DNA of 64,000 bases from Chrysogorgia sp. JL179-B06 (GCA_035772405.1 JAYKKM010000066.1:372001-436000), one strand, 5' to 3'. Counted from the first letter of the stretch, positions 23,210-36,231 are shown. The notes: generated from the sequence alone by a model not told the origin. Numbers and translations are program-made.

Positions 23210-25340
23210 ATCCTATAAAAGTTTGTGTTTAGAACTTAAAAGAATTTCGCACAAGGTTGAGGCTAAAAGGGTAATTTATATTCACATTATATAATATTAA
23301 TTGCCTACCAAATTGAATACCATTCAAAATTGAATACATATAACAAGAAATTCACGTTTTACACGTATAATAAATGATTTTAAATATAACTTAAATATAA
23401 TTGTTCGAATACAATATAGTGTTCGCTTGACACATCTCCAACGGATATGATTTGGTTTAGTAATCTGATTTGTATACATGATGCCTCCAAAGCAAAGCTT
23501 CATTCCGCCCTTATTGCTTCCAATTACTTCCATTTCGGCACACCGCGTGTTTCAGAATGAAGCCAGAATAATAATCATATGAAACTTTTATCGTATTTAT
23601 GTGGTTGGTATGATAATGATTTCTAGAAAGCTAGTACTTCATTGGTTGTTTTCAAAGCGTCAGTGCAACGGAAATGATAATTAATTGCATGATTCAACTA
23701 TATTGGAATTTACTAAATGGAAAACAAGTTATTGAGATGCTAATTCTACAGAAATTCATAATTGAAAGATATGCATAACTAATTTAATGGATGTTTTTCT
23801 CCGAAAATGTGTAATGCAAAAATTACAGTTTGAGTTTTATGGGTAGTGCCATTTTCCCGTGTTAGTCATTATTCCTGTGCCATTTTTATGGTTGCTGACA
23901 TTTTTACGGGTGCCATTTTTTCAGATCACCGTCGAATAAGTGATGACAGACGTACAACAGGAGAGAAATGCTATAGAAGAAAATTGTCACCATGCACGCA
24001 GATTTGTAGTGACTAGTGAAATTTCAAATTTGGCGGACACATGATAAATAACTGGTATAGAATATAATGTGGGAACTAATAGTTCAGCAATAGTATAAAC
24101 TATAAAAGGGTATATATTTGAGGAACAGTAAAGGATTCACTAATTGGAGGTGTTTGGGAGTTGGTGGATTGAATTTGAGATTATGCTATTGAGATTGGTT
24201 TCTAATTTTAGGTCATGATCATTTGAGGCGATGCGCATTATATTGTTTTCACTCGTCCATACGCGGTCCGTTCGTGCGTCCCTAGATCCGCATGTTATAC
24301 TGTAGCATCCGCGAATTATGGATAGGCGTATATGCCTTAGCAGTTCAAAATAATATATTAGTTTAAGCGCTATGGAAATGTGTATATATTTATTGAGCTG
24401 TGATGAGATTTTTGCTGCCTCCCCTCAGGGAGGCAGCACAATATTCTTGACGTTTCGTGTTAACTCGTGCCAGTCCCTTTGCCGAGCTATGTATATCCGA
24501 CCAGAATCTCGATTAGTAAAATTTTTGCCGTCGATTTATCGAGATGTTAGATCATGTGATCTCTCAACTCAACTGGCTCAAGTGCGCATGTCCCGCTAAC
24601 ACATTGTCAGTTGTTCTCGAGCAGTGCTTCTTTGTCTAGGTACAACCATATGTTCCTTGCGAGGGATTTCTGCCGTTGAACATGCAACTTACCAACTGTT
24701 GTTTGTTGCCGTTGGTTAGAAGACATTAGACAAGTCAAACAACTTGTGCATTAGACCTTGTACTTTTTCTCAACAAAACGTTCGAAGAGGAGCACCTTAT
24801 TATATGCAAAAATATAATTTGGCCGCCATCTTCAAAAACAGCATCGTAATTTAACCCAAATACGTCGAACGTTTTCTTGACAAATAATCGACTCTACAAG
24901 CTCTCTTATACCTTAAAAAAGATAATTTATCTGTCTACAATATACGTAAACGTTATTGTGCTGCCTTACTTAGTTTTTTTTAAAAAAGCGCAATATCGAA
25001 CATGCCTTGATATTCGTGATAATTTAATATGTCATATTCGTCAAGCGCGGGGTTTCCACGGAGCGCTTCGAAAACATCGTTAATATTTATACATCAGAAA
25101 TTTAAATTTAAAAGCACTTTTACATGTCTGTAGCTGCTGTATTTCAAAAGTTATACAAGTTAAAGTGGATGTGACATTAGTTTCTATTGAAAAAAGCTAC
25201 ACGGTTCAACATAGTTCGCAGTTCGACATTGTTTACATTTAGATATCCAATTGTCCAAATTTAATAGCATTGCTTACAATATATTAGTTTTTACTTCAAT
25301 ATAAACAATAGCTACATTCGTTGGCTTTCAAATTGCGGTA
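23210..25340. other. No gene seen
   Basis: Mostly AT-rich. At 24414-24439 a perfect 11-bp stem (TGCTGCCTCCC/GGGAGGCAGCA) with a 4-base loop is the only notable structure. I found no motif in the frames around it. Confidence 0.5.
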
Positions 25341-27465
25341 TATTTATTTTTATTTTTTTTTATTTAATCAATTTTCCAAATATACATTAAATTATACAAT
25401 TAGTTAATTATAATGCAATTTGAGGTAGGCTCAAAACAGAATACATGATTCCCTATCATAAGCCACCTATAACATTGACTAAATAATATAAAATTCTAAA
25501 ATTTTTACAGTAACTAATAATACAAAATTAATAATAAATTAAAAAGTACAATGGACAGTCAATTAAACACATAAGGTTGTACAAAATTTATCATGATAGA
25601 AATCAAGTAACTTATTATGAAAAATTGGTAAAGTATCATATTCCCTTATGGCAAGCGGTAGATTATTCCAAAGACGACATATACGAACAAAGTAAGAATT
25701 CTTAAATGATTCTGTTCTACTAAAAGGGATGCTAAGAGTTAGATGATCAACATTACGTAATGGTTTACCACAGGAACTAAATGAAACAAAATCAGATATA
25801 TTAACTGGACAAATATTCTTGTAGCACTTGAAAAAAAAGATGTCATGGATTTCTCTTCGATATTGCAGGGGAAGCAAATTCAACTACTTAAGCGTTCGTA
25901 CTCTGAATAATCCCTGCCAAGAATAAATCTAGTGGCTCTCCTCTGTATTTTTTCCAAACTTGAGATATTCCTCTTAGTATGGGGTGACCACACAACAGAG
26001 GCATACTCTAGGCGAGATCTAACCCAAATGATATACAGTAATTTATTTATTTTAACATCATTGATATCTTTGCATGTACGATAAACAAGTTTCAACATTT
26101 TTTGAGCCTTTGCAGTGATAAAATCAACGTGATCATTCCAATTCAAATCCTGTCTAATCAAAACACCAAGATCCTTTTCAACAATCACCCGATCATGCCT
26201 GATTCGCTTAAGGAAATAATCTCTGTCAAAGACAGATTTTATACGTGCAATTCTTAAAACCTTGCACTTACTAGTGTTAAACTCCATTCCCCAGGTTTCT
26301 GACCAATTCAATAATCTATTCAAGTCATTTTGCAATTCATAACCATCTTTCTGACTGAGAATTAGGCGTAAGCACTTTGAGTCATCAGCAAAGAGGGCTA
26401 AAGACGTCTCCTTAGATATCACATAGGCATATCATTAAAAAGAGTAAGGGCCCTAAGATTGACCCCTGAGCGTCTCCAGATGTTACAAGAAGAAAATCAG
26501 ATCTCTCATTATTGATAACAACTCTTTGCCTTCTACCAGTTAAATAGGACCTAAACCAACAATGCCAAGACATTCTAATTTAAACAAAAGTTTATTGTGG
26601 GAAACTCTATCGAATGCCTTGGAAAAATCAAGATATATTACATCCACTTGTCTCATCTCGAGAGCCTTGGAAAACTGATGAACTACCTGAGATAACTGAG
26701 ATACAGTTGACTTGCCAGGCCAAAAACCATATTGGCATTGCAAAAGATGGGGGGAGATAATATCAAAAATACCGTCATACACCTGCCTTTCTAACAATTT
26801 AGATAATACGTCAAGAAGGGATATACCTCTATAATTGGGAACAATTGCTTTAGACTCACTCTTACGAATTGGGACAATATTGGCATCTTTCCATTTTGCA
26901 GGGAAAGATCCATACTCAAGAGACATGTTAAATAGATTACACAATGATGGTGCAATTTCCTCGGCGCATACACGTAACAACTTTGAAGGTGAAAGTCCAA
27001 GTGACGCCTTACTGACATCTAAGGATTTAAGTTACCTCTCTACCGAATCTATGCTTATTCCCAATGAAGATATTTCCACAATAGGATTGTATATAAGACT
27101 AGTCCCAGGTGATACATTAGGACTATCAGGTGGGCCAAAGACTGAATGAAAGAAGACATTAAACAAGTTAGCCTGATCAATAGGTTTACAAGCCTCAATT
27201 GATCCATGCTTAATTACTCCAGGGATTCTACTAGATTTGGTAATTGCTTTATAATATGACCAAAATCTATGAGGATTGTCCCTGAGAGAATTACTAAGTT
27301 TACATAAATAATTACGCTTTTTAAATTTAAGTAGTTTCTTAACTTCATGTCTCAGCTTACGGAATCGTTCCCATAGAATCAGAGAATCCTTTAATTTTGC
27401 TTTGCGTCTGATTCTGTTCTTCTTTCTGATCATGTGTAACACCTCACGATCAATCCATTCAATCT
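25341..27465 (-). mobile_element. CR1/jockey-like LINE, 5'-truncated, frameshifted
   Basis: Minus-strand reverse transcriptase in four overlapping segments. The first (27442-27032) has FWSYYKAITKSSRIPGVI, the linker before RT. The second (26980-26540) has FPAKWKDANIVPIRKS, YRGISLLDVLSKLLER and VDVIYLDFSKAFDRVSHNKL (motif A Asp). The stretch after it has GSILGPLLF. The third (26422-25880) has ALFADDSKC (catalytic DD), TWGMEFNTSKCKVLRI and VWSPHTKRNISSLEKIQRRA. The fourth (25883-25563) is the C-terminal tail (CRLWNNLPLAIREYDTLPIF). At least three frame changes. An A-rich 3' tail (T-rich on +) lies at 25341-25362. The endonuclease domain is missing. Its 5' end abuts the left part of the second Kolobok-type unit, so it may have inserted there and displaced that unit's outer end. 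Confidence 0.85.
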
Positions 27466-27580
27466 ATTACTATAGAGCAACAAATATTCTATCACAAGAA
27501 ATTTTACCTCCAAAGTCGCCCAAATTTAGTCTGCCATTGCTCAAAACTGGTTCCGCGATTCAATAGCAAAGTATGTGACT

Positions 27581-27606
27581 GTGACGTCAGAGACTCAACA
27601 CATGGC
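27581..27606 (+). promoter_or_regulatory. Inner inverted-end segment with CRE-like TGACGTCA, left
   Basis: Contains TGACGTCA, the palindromic CRE/ATF core, 75 bp upstream of the P2X7-C-like start. The mirrored copy at 38531-38556 has the same octamer upstream of the transposase, so each gene would have one. Function is inferred only. Confidence 0.45.
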
Positions 27607-27662
27607 AAAGCTCGGTGTTGTTTGGCTTTGTTTTCCGTTGTTTTCTTTATATTTTTTACGAA

Positions 27663-28164
27663 ATGTCAAGTGTTTCTGAGGACGAATCTTCCGATAATTC
27701 GTCGGAGGATTATTCAGAAGCATCTTCTGAAGTCTTAGAAGAGAATTTCCATTTAGCAAGCGAAGAATGTGTAACTATGCATCCTGGATTTACGGATGTC
27801 TGTTTAAATCGTTGGGTTTTAAGAACTGCGGGCATAGGCTTTAAAACCAAGAAGAACAAATCTTATTCTGCCATGTTGGCTCACAGTGACACAGCTGAGC
27901 ACAAGTAAGTTCAAATTATTTTCAAAATATACACCTACATTGAACATTTACATGTACATGCTTCCACTATTATTAGTGATTCTTGGTTTCTTTTTCCAAA
28001 GATTCCTGAGATCTGTTGCTTATAGACAGTTTGTAAGAATGGTTTGGGGATATATTGGGGCATCTAAAAGATATCCATTGCCTTGCTGTGTTTATAACAG
28101 TATTCGAAGAACCTATCCAACTGAAGCTAAGCAAAATTACCAAGGCTATGAAGAAGATGAGTAA
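27663..28164 (+). CDS. P2X7 C-terminal-domain-like protein, two exons, intact
   Basis: ATG at 27663 (in a purine context, AAATG) opens an acidic N-terminus (SSVSEDESSDNSSEDYSEAS), then HPGFTDVCLNRWVLRTAG and IGFKTKKNKSYSAM. Exon 1 ends at 27904 with a GTAAGT donor; exon 2 starts at 28002 after TTTTTCCAAAG and joins in phase to give KFLRSVAYRQFVRMVWGYIG and RYPLPCCVYNSIRRTYPTEA, then stop at 28162-28164. The product would be 134 residues. The AYRQFV..VWGYLG....PxCVxxxIR..YP block is the core of the P2X7 cytoplasmic ballast domain; no channel segments are present. The 97-bp intron and open frame make this the best preserved gene of the unit. Inside the Kolobok-type unit it faces the transposase, so it is probably the accessory protein of the transposon; its biochemical role is unknown. 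Confidence 0.75.
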
Positions 28165-31100
28165 TTTAATATTGTTGTAAGGCCCGAGGCTCTTCCTAAA
28201 AATTGGCTGGATGAAAAAGTGAAAGTTTTGTCTGTTCTTTGTTTCCATTTTTTCATCATTAAAGTGATTTCATCATTTTTTCATCATTAAACTAGCATTA
28301 ATGAATGTCAGATTGGGAAAGTGGGTTGATCTATAAAAAAGATGGTATAATTTAAACTTCTCAGTATACATGTACTGTACAAAACAAGAAACTGGGTCTA
28401 GCACATTAAATGCACTATGTACTGGCTGTACTGCTGCATTGTCCTTTTTTGTGTCCCTTCCTTGGATTGCCACACTTTCTGCACATAGGGGCTTTTCTTC
28501 TGCCAACAATAGGGGTCGGATGCATTATTTCTTGAAGTTCTGCATCTGTTAAAAGTAATATATAGCCTCGATTAATAGCCTGCCCAAAATATGGCTAAAA
28601 CAATGTTTTAGTATTGGATTGAGTGCTAAAGCTAAGATTGTTTTGTATTGTTTTTCTCATTAAGTTATAATCACATTTTTAAATACCAGAACAGGTTGGA
28701 GGGCATGTAACTGTCTCTTTTCCTTGTCTAGATTTGTATTTATTTTTTGCAGCTTCTTTGTTTTCCTTCTCTGGCAACATGTTGTGTAGGGCCTCAGGTA
28801 TCTCCTCATTCAGCTCATCCTTTATGCTTTTCAACACTTCCCTTGGTGTTGTCGTCATGGTTTTGTAGAGTTCAGCAACATAATCTGATAAAAATATATA
28901 AATTAAACTCCACAAATTGTTACAAAACTTGATAATTCATTGAGTTATACCATAGCTCTGGACCAACTACTGTTACAAGTAGTCCAGGTGCTGTCACTGA
29001 CCTGCATAACATCCCTAAGTAAGAATATTCCAGCATCTTGGGGGCAAATTGGTTGACCACGGAGTGATAACCCTCCAAGCAGCTGGTCTGTGCCACAGGG
29101 GATCGCTGCTTTATACCCTTTAACAAGGAACATTTACTGAGCGATTCAACTAACTTCTCATATGCAATGGACCCTGTAAAAAATGCACCAAACTAATTCA
29201 AGCCTTGGATGCTGAAAATTGTAGCTATTATAATGCAAGTTAATTGGGTCTGGCCTAAACAACATTGAAATACCTTTTGTCAACCAAACACGTGGAGTGG
29301 TAATTAGACCATGGGCACATTTATTAAAGAGCTGGTTAGGCAGATGATTGTGTACGTTGATTACATGGTATAGAAAGGCCTTGAATTTGGCAACTATAAC
29401 ATGACCAAGTTTTGGTTTAGTTGAGGTTACGGACCAATAAAAGTGTCGCACACAAGCCTTCTTCCACCTAGCAATGGTCTCACAGCCTTTCTCCTTGCTT
29501 AGCTTTGTTAACACCTTTCTGATCTCTGTAATATAATGAGAAAAGACAAAGTGAAACATAGTATGCATAGAAATAATATGATTATCCAGCTATATGTACA
29601 GTAAAGAAAGTCTACTGTCTTGCAACTGACATTGTCAAAAATATATCTGGAATATTACTTTTATAATTATTTAAAGATATATTCCTTTGATTGCAGTTTG
29701 AATATTTGAGTCACACTACCATTAATTCATACCCGACCCTATCCTAATTTGTGACAATTTACAGATGTATTAAATTTATGTTTAATCTCAGTTTATCAAT
29801 TATGTGCTTTACTTTTGCCAATATGCCACAGATCAAAGAAGTGGTCAATCACTGGCTTCCCAAGTTATTTACACTTCTTTGGACATTCCTCTCTCATCCA
29901 CTTCGATATGGACTTGTGGCGGTCAGAAATGAATGCCTTCATGACCATCCCAGTGCCAAGCAAGAATGTTAAAGCCTTCTGATGTCCCCAAAACTCCACG
30001 CTGGAACTGCTACCAGTTTGGTTTGCCAAACAAAAGATTTAATGTTCCCAAGATTAGTTTCTGTGTTTGGAAGAAATTAAATTAAGAACTAAAAGTTATA
30101 AATCATGTAACACTTAATGTACTGTATATAATAACTAGCCTCTCTTAGTAGAAGTCAAGTGATAATGATGTGTTGAAATATGATTACTGGGTGGAAACAA
30201 ATTTCTACACTTGTGGTTTATGATTTGCCTGTGCTTCAACTTATAGTAACATCTATCTTCTAACTAATTATGAATTATGGTAACTCGTGTAGGAGATTTG
30301 GGGTCTGGGAGGGAGTTTAACAGATAATGTATGGTACTGTTTACTTTACCTGTACAAGAACAATATGGATTATAAGACCAACAGTGCAACAAAATATGGT
30401 ATAAGTACCATATTTTGCAGAGTGGCCCATACTATCATGTCGGCCATCTACCGCAAGCACAACCTCCTTTCCATTTAATGACTTTAGCATCTTGTCCTGA
30501 TAGGTGCGCCAAAATTTCACAATGCTGGGGAACAGAAGATGCCTCTGGTGAAAGTAGTAGGTAGTTTCATTGTGGAGGACTTTACCAACAGATGCACCAG
30601 AACAAAGAATAGCAAAGCTCAATAGAAGATTTCCTGCTGGGAACTTTCCTAGCAAAAAAGGTTGGCTTTTCCAAATATAAGTGCCCTTACAACTGTTGCA
30701 CATGGAGTTGATTGACAACATGGTACCAGTTTGGGTCACACTGAGCTTAGGATTAGATGCCAGACACAGATGACAATATTGAAAAAGTTAGAGCAGTTTT
30801 GACAAGAACACAATCCCTTTAGGTTCTTCTTGGAAATTTTTCCCCTTGCAACTCAATCTATGAATGAAAGATATTATATGTACAACCACTTTATGAAAAA
30901 TCTATAAAGTGGTTGTACATGTTTAAAGTTACCTGGATTTTGTACATCCTGGACTTTTATCATCATCACCATAGGCATTATCAGATTCCTCATGTGTCCA
31001 TGGTTCATCATCCTCCACTACCTTATCACACTCTCCAATTGAATCATCATCCATGTCATCTAAAAATGTGCTACTGATTCTGGGAATCCATTGTCTAGAT

Positions 31101-31561
31101 CATCATTACAGGTTTGAGTATCTAGTATAGGGATATAATTATTGTGAAAAAAATTACACAAAAACAGTTTTCTTTTTTCTTTTGGCTCATTTTGGTAAAT
31201 TGGCATTTCGACGCGGGTAAAGGTTAAAACATATAAACAATGTAAAAAACAATCTCACCAGTTGATACCACTACTGCTTTTTTATTCAATTCTTCAAAGC
31301 TTTTTGCCCAATCAATCAATCAGTCTGGCTGGAAATGATCTTTTGTTTCAAGCCATCAACTTTATTTTCCATAGTCTTTAACTTTCTCTGAAGTTTTTTC
31401 TTGTCTGTCCTCAGGCCTTCACAGATGTCACGTTCGAGACTTCTTCAGGCATCTGAAGTAAAACAAGAGACTGAACAATAGGGTAATTAGATTTTAGGGG
31501 AGGCTTTAGCATTTTTGTATCTGCGCGAAGTTGCTATCATTGCTATCGTGCAAGTTAGGTT

Positions 31562-31562
31562 T

Positions 31563-31605
<43 letters not shown>
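31562..31605 (+). repeat. (TG)n microsatellite
   Basis: About 22 TG units in an intron region of the transposase gene; the Cys/Val-rich frames across it are artefacts. Confidence 0.95.
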
Positions 31606-31606
<1 letters not shown>

Positions 31607-31904
31607 AACCAAACAGCGATCAGCGCGATCCGACAAGATGTCGACAACTTCCGACTTTGATATATTTCGATGCCATTGTTTCAAGAATATATTCAAGAAG
31701 AACTCTTTGTCTCTTTACAATACGGTAAGTATTTTTAATATGAACTGTAATAAATTTGAAGTGTGATCTACAACAGTGTTCGTAGGTTGTAATATGGAGT
31801 CATCGACATGACGCCAAAAGATTTTTAAAGCCTCGTTAAAATCAAAATATTCAGCCAACACGTGTTTAATGACAATTGACCATTATCACTAGTTTATACA
31901 AGAG

Positions 31905-32000
31905 ACTCTCGACCTCTTCGGAGGACAATTCAACCTCTTCGGAGACAAGGCAACCTCTTCGGAAGACAATTCAACCTTTTCGGAGGACCAGAAAACCTCT
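31905..32000 (+). repeat. Short tandem repeat, about 21-bp unit
   Basis: Four to five copies of a unit around CAACCTCTTCGGAGGACAAT with small changes. Confidence 0.75.
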
Positions 32001-32088
32001 TGTTTCTATATGTTGTAATATGTTATTTATACAACTATTTTATCTTTATGTTCAAATGCATTTTTATGGAATTGTTCAACTTACATCT

Positions 32089-32346
32089 GTTTAATATTAC
32101 ACATATTCATGAACTACTATATTGTGAATAGATATTAAGAATGGTTACAACTCAAGTCAAGGGTGGTCAACAAGGTCCAGGAGGTGCAGCCGGGTTGTGC
32201 ATAATGAATGTATGGTTTAATATTACACATGTTCATGAACTACTATATTGTGAATAGATGTTGAGAATGGTTGCAACACAAGGGGGTCAATAAGGGGGCA
32301 TATGTGAGGCATCCACAAATGTGCCTGGTTGTACGTAATGAATGTC
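32089..32346 (+). repeat. Two tandem copies of a 126-bp unit
   Basis: The unit starts GTTTAATATTACACAT and includes TTCATGAACTACTATATTGT; the second copy starts at 32215 and diverges toward its end, where both copies share TAATGAATGT. Confidence 0.8.
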
Positions 32347-33328
32347 TTACCTAGGGGTGCACCGGATTTAGTATCTGGCCGGATAGTGGATAACCTCACT
32401 ATCCGACCTGATATTTTCTATCATCCGGCCGGATAGTCGTTAATTTGTTTTAGACAGTTTTCCAAGGCATATTAAATTTGTGTTAATTCAAATAAATATA
32501 TAATAAATAGACATCAGTACAACAAAACAGCAATATTGAGCTTATTTACTGTTCCAGTAATGTTGGTTATGGTTAACTATCTTCTTAAACAGACAAAATA
32601 TATCAACTTGCAAAAAAATAAGTTCAGTAATGAAATTTAGTAACAATATAGCGCACACACAAAGTCGCTCATAACAGTTAACACTTAACAACTTAAAATG
32701 TTTCAATAATGCTGCTTTGGGTCCTTCAGTTTGTTTACATTTATAAGATCTATTAATCTATTTCATACAAAACTTAATACATTATAATTTCATACAATAT
32801 ATATATTTTTAATCTTTTACATGCATGTTTAGAACCAAGTTGGATTAATCTTTTCTTTTTCAATTTTTCATAGTTTAATACTATTTACATGTATGCTTAC
32901 AAAATACAGTACTATTTGAGACTGCAGTTATAACATTGTTATTGGTATAACTGCATGCTCAATCAATGATTAATTGCACATTTATCAAATTTCAAAGGGT
33001 TATTTTATGAATGAAATGGACATGTGTTTCGGAGCTGTGTTTTCTTCAACTCAAAATAGCGATAAAACACTCACCCCCAACCACAAAAATTTCACGTTGC
33101 AACCTTTCACTCGTGTTTCACTATCAACTCTATGGAAACATGGAAAATGTTTTCTATTCCTGAAATATTACATATGCGAATACTGAAAACATGTTTTATA
33201 CACACGCTCCCTGTACATATTAGCGCAGATACATGTACGCCTGAGCGTACCTATTTTTCATATTTGTTCCATTTTTAAAAATTATCTAGTTAGAAATACA
33301 TTTTTCAATGTGAGTCAATTTATAATAC
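32347..33328. other. Intronic; no exon seen
   Basis: Between the coiled-coil exon and exon 4 of the transposase. Near 32352-32440 a CCGGATAGT/ACTATCC-type inverted arrangement beginning AGGGGTGCACCGGAT resembles a hAT-type end, but no matching second end was found. Confidence 0.4.
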
Positions 33329-34015
33329 CTTGAGTAAAGCACTTGAATGTCCCTCAACTTCAGTTGAATCATAGTTGGTTGAATTATGATCTGGGGAGCT
33401 GTGCGACATGACAGGTGATGTAGGAATGATCAAGTTGGGGATGCCACTCTATATCAACAAACCAAAATTATCACTAAGTTTTCTTATTTTTGTGGTGGTA
33501 CTGTAATTGTGCAGCGCAAGTTTAACATATAGCCTTTTCACTTCTTGATTTTTACAACACATCATTTACGATTTACAGAACAAATACATGCATCTCATGC
33601 TACACAATTTCACTCCCTTAATTATAGGTCGTACAGTACCTTGATGGGAGTGCTTGTCAAAATCTCATCAATGGACAAAGCAGGTTCAGGCTAAATATCG
33701 GAGAAAGCAACAGAACAGTGAAGTTGTAATTACAAAATCATAGAGTCTTAGGACTGTTAGCACGTGAAGATTCTTGCAATATTATAATACGAAAGCTAAA
33801 CCCACCGAACAAGACTCTATAGGTGATTCAGAGTCCAGAGTATTAACCTGTTGATGCTGCTGAACAACTGTAGACACTGCATAGTCATTCATAATTTCAC
33901 TGATGACCTGAAACAATTTACCAAATCTTTAGTTTTCCTATATTATGCTTTAACAACGGTTGTCCAACAGTTTTCATCATATACATATCAAAGCAATACA
34001 AAAATAATGCAACTA

Positions 34016-34268
34016 CAATCATGGAAAAAATATCGTAGACTTTTTGAATTTTTATACTATTTCCCCCTCCCCCCCTACACAATGTTGGTATTTAGACGAT
34101 GTTACTTGCAAATCGACTTTAGCTTGACCAACATTCTGTAGGGGGGAGGGAGGAGGGAATTTTAGGGCAATAAGCGGATGAGTTTGGAGGAGCACGCATA
34201 TTTTGATAACGTATTCTTAAATTTGGATGTAGTTTTCCAAAAGTCTACGGGTATTTTTTCCAAGATTG
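34016..34268 (+). repeat. Left palindromic terminal repeat
   Basis: Outer 33-bp inverted tips enclose a second, inner inverted pair: a C-run with CTACACAATGTTGGT facing ACCAACATTCTGTAG with a G-run. The C/G runs could form quadruplex or long hairpins. Confidence 0.85.
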
Positions 34269-34517
34269 TCTCTAAATCCCAAAAAATTGACAATGGGAGA
34301 CTAAATGTTTGGACCATATATCAATGTTATGATATTGCTAGACTAGAACAAAAGGCAACAGAGGGACTAGAAAAAAATAATCTTTTTTGGGGGGCGGGGT
34401 GGTGGGAGGGGTATCTCGCGGGCTCAGGCAGTTTCGATACGATGATGGCGCAATGCGTATTCTTCTGTGTGGTAAATTTAAAATCAGCTATTTACGAGTT
34501 AGCTATGGGTTCACTTA

Positions 34518-35012
34518 ATGGATGAAATTGATAAATCGAAACCAAGGAGGAGCTATCTGATCACTTACAGCAAAGCGGATTTGCAAACGTTTCCAACCAG
34601 GGAATCATTTGGCGAAGCTGTAGTTGCTGCATTCACTTCGAAACGAAGTAAAGTCATTCCACAACATTGGGCATGTTGCTTGGAGAAACACTCAGATGGT
34701 GGTTACCATTATCATCTATCCTTGAAGCTCAGTGGCCCAAAAAGGTGGCTAGAAGCTAAGAGAGCTCTTGAAGCGGAACACGGTATAACTGTTAACTTCT
34801 CTGATCACGATGGCTACTATACTGCCTATCGCTACATCAACAAATGTGACATGGTTTTCCACAGCACAGGGCACCCTAATATGTATGAATTTGGGTCCCC
34901 AAGGACAAAGCGATGTCAACAAACATACCGAAAAAGGCGCTGCGATAAAAGATCGCAAGAGAAGACTGATCAGGAGACAACTACTAAAAGAAAGAAGTGG
35001 CTGATTTTATAG
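34518..35012 (+). pseudogene. CRESS-like Rep, HUH endonuclease part (endogenous relic)
   Basis: The N-terminal half of a rolling-circle initiator: SYLITYS fits motif I, GGYHYHLSLKL is motif II with the HUH (here HYH) metal-binding histidines, and YRYINK gives the YxxK of motif III, whose Tyr would nick DNA. This order and the following SF3 helicase are typical of Rep proteins of circular single-stranded DNA viruses (Cressdnaviricota) and their endogenous copies. From about 34910 the reading frame degrades: at least two frame changes separate it from the helicase part, so no complete Rep can be made. The ATG at 34518 is only the first Met in this frame. It lies inside a transposon-like unit, so it may be captured cargo or an old integration. 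Confidence 0.7.
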
Positions 35013-35788
35013 TCAAACAAGAAATCAAGTCTGAGACTGAACTCTTAGCTATTGCTAATGAACAAAGAGAAGAAAGAAAGAAAGATCTTGCACATTTTGT
35101 GCTGTAACGCAGTTCGAAGAGCCTGAATGACCTTATTCAGCAAACGTGGAAAATGAAGAAAGCATCTTCAACTCTAGAACGACAAAGTGCGTCTCGCATG
35201 GACTTGATACGGAAGGCGGCTAGCAGTGAATGTGCACCAACTTCTGAAGGAAAATGGTTACAGTGTGCTAAAGAAGTGCTTATCAACAATAAAGTACATC
35301 CGATATTGTTTGCTGCTCATGTTAGGGAGCTGTTATTGCTAGGAAGAGGGAAGTACAGGAACGTAATTATAGTTGGCCCAACAAACTGTGGTAAAACATT
35401 CCTATTGAAGCCATTGGAGTTAATATTCAAGACATTTTCAAACCCAGCAGTGGACAAGTATGCTTGGGTTGGAGCCGACAATGCTGAAATTATTTTGTTA
35501 AATGATTTTAGATGGAGTAAAGAATTGATAGAATGGAAAAGCTTATTACTGCTGTTGGAAGGAGATCTAGTCAACCTTCCAGCCCCTAAGAATCATTTCA
35601 GCACTGATGTTTGCATTAAGGATGACACTCCTATATTTGCGACTTCAAAGTGTATCATCAAATACAAAGGCATTTATAACTCACAAGATCAAGGTGAGGA
35701 TGAAATGATAGCATTCCAGAGAATGAGCAAAAGAATGTGGCACCCTGCTCAAAATGTTTTGCAGAGCTTGTTCTCATGGGAGAAATAA
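35013..35788 (+). pseudogene. CRESS-like Rep, superfamily 3 helicase part
   Basis: Walker A is GPTNCGKTF, Walker B is EIILLNDF and motif C is TPIFATSK, in the order and spacing of SF3 helicases of Rep proteins. Upstream in the same frame the sense continues through a Lys/Glu-rich linker, which is interrupted by TAA at 35106-35108. The frame then stays open to the stop at 35786-35788. These ATPases unwind the template during rolling-circle replication. It is downstream of, and in a different frame from, the HUH part. No capsid gene is recognisable nearby. The family could alternatively be a transposon lineage that uses a Rep; the neighbouring palindrome fits either. Confidence 0.7.
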
Positions 35789-35979
35789 GCTAAGGTATTT
35801 TCATGGAATACATAAACTGCTACATTTCTGAAGTGTGAATGTAATAAAATGGAGAGTAAGAGACACTTCTGTTGGATTTTTATATGCTATTGTTTAACAT
35901 ACTGTTATAAATGACGTATTCATTATGATGATCTTACATACTGTACATTTTCAACTGTTGTGTTATTATAATAAATCTT

Positions 35980-36231
35980 TATGTTACATGTTACAGCATG
36001 TTACATCATGTTACACTACATGTTACACTGCATGCTACAGTTCAATTGTTAGTTTATATTATCAATCTTTACATGTTACAACATGTTACACCTACTTTTT
36101 TAAAGATAATATAGTTCATTTAAAAAAAGTATAGGTGTAACATGTTGTAACATGTAAAGAATTACAGTAGGATATAACAATTTTAGTGTAACATGTAGTG
36201 TAACATGTAGTGTAACATGTGGTAATTTTAG
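35980..36231. repeat. Large palindrome built of TACATGTTACA iterons
   Basis: On the left, CATGTTACA is repeated about five times in tandem (35984-36042). A central hairpin (arms 36067-36114 and 36120-36159) contains TACAACATGTTACACCTA and its inverse. On the right, TGTAACATGTAG is repeated three times in the opposite sense (36184-36224). The whole is symmetric about 36117. It lies 190 bp downstream of the Rep relic. Iterons plus a hairpin are what Rep proteins bind, so an origin is plausible; no canonical nonanucleotide is seen in the loop. Confidence 0.75.

Noticed and set aside
22903..23218. Long Ile/Tyr-rich reading frames on both strands
   Set aside because: They are translations of the TA microsatellite.
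24414..24439. Hairpin as a transcription terminator
   Set aside because: Animal genomes do not use such terminators, and there is no gene upstream.
19609..28164. Calling the P2X7-like genes purinergic receptors
   Set aside because: Only the cytoplasmic C-terminal domain is present; no membrane segments or extracellular channel part lies nearby, and both genes sit within transposon units.
31487..31766. Cys/Val- and His/Thr-rich frames
   Set aside because: They come from the TG microsatellite and have no motif.
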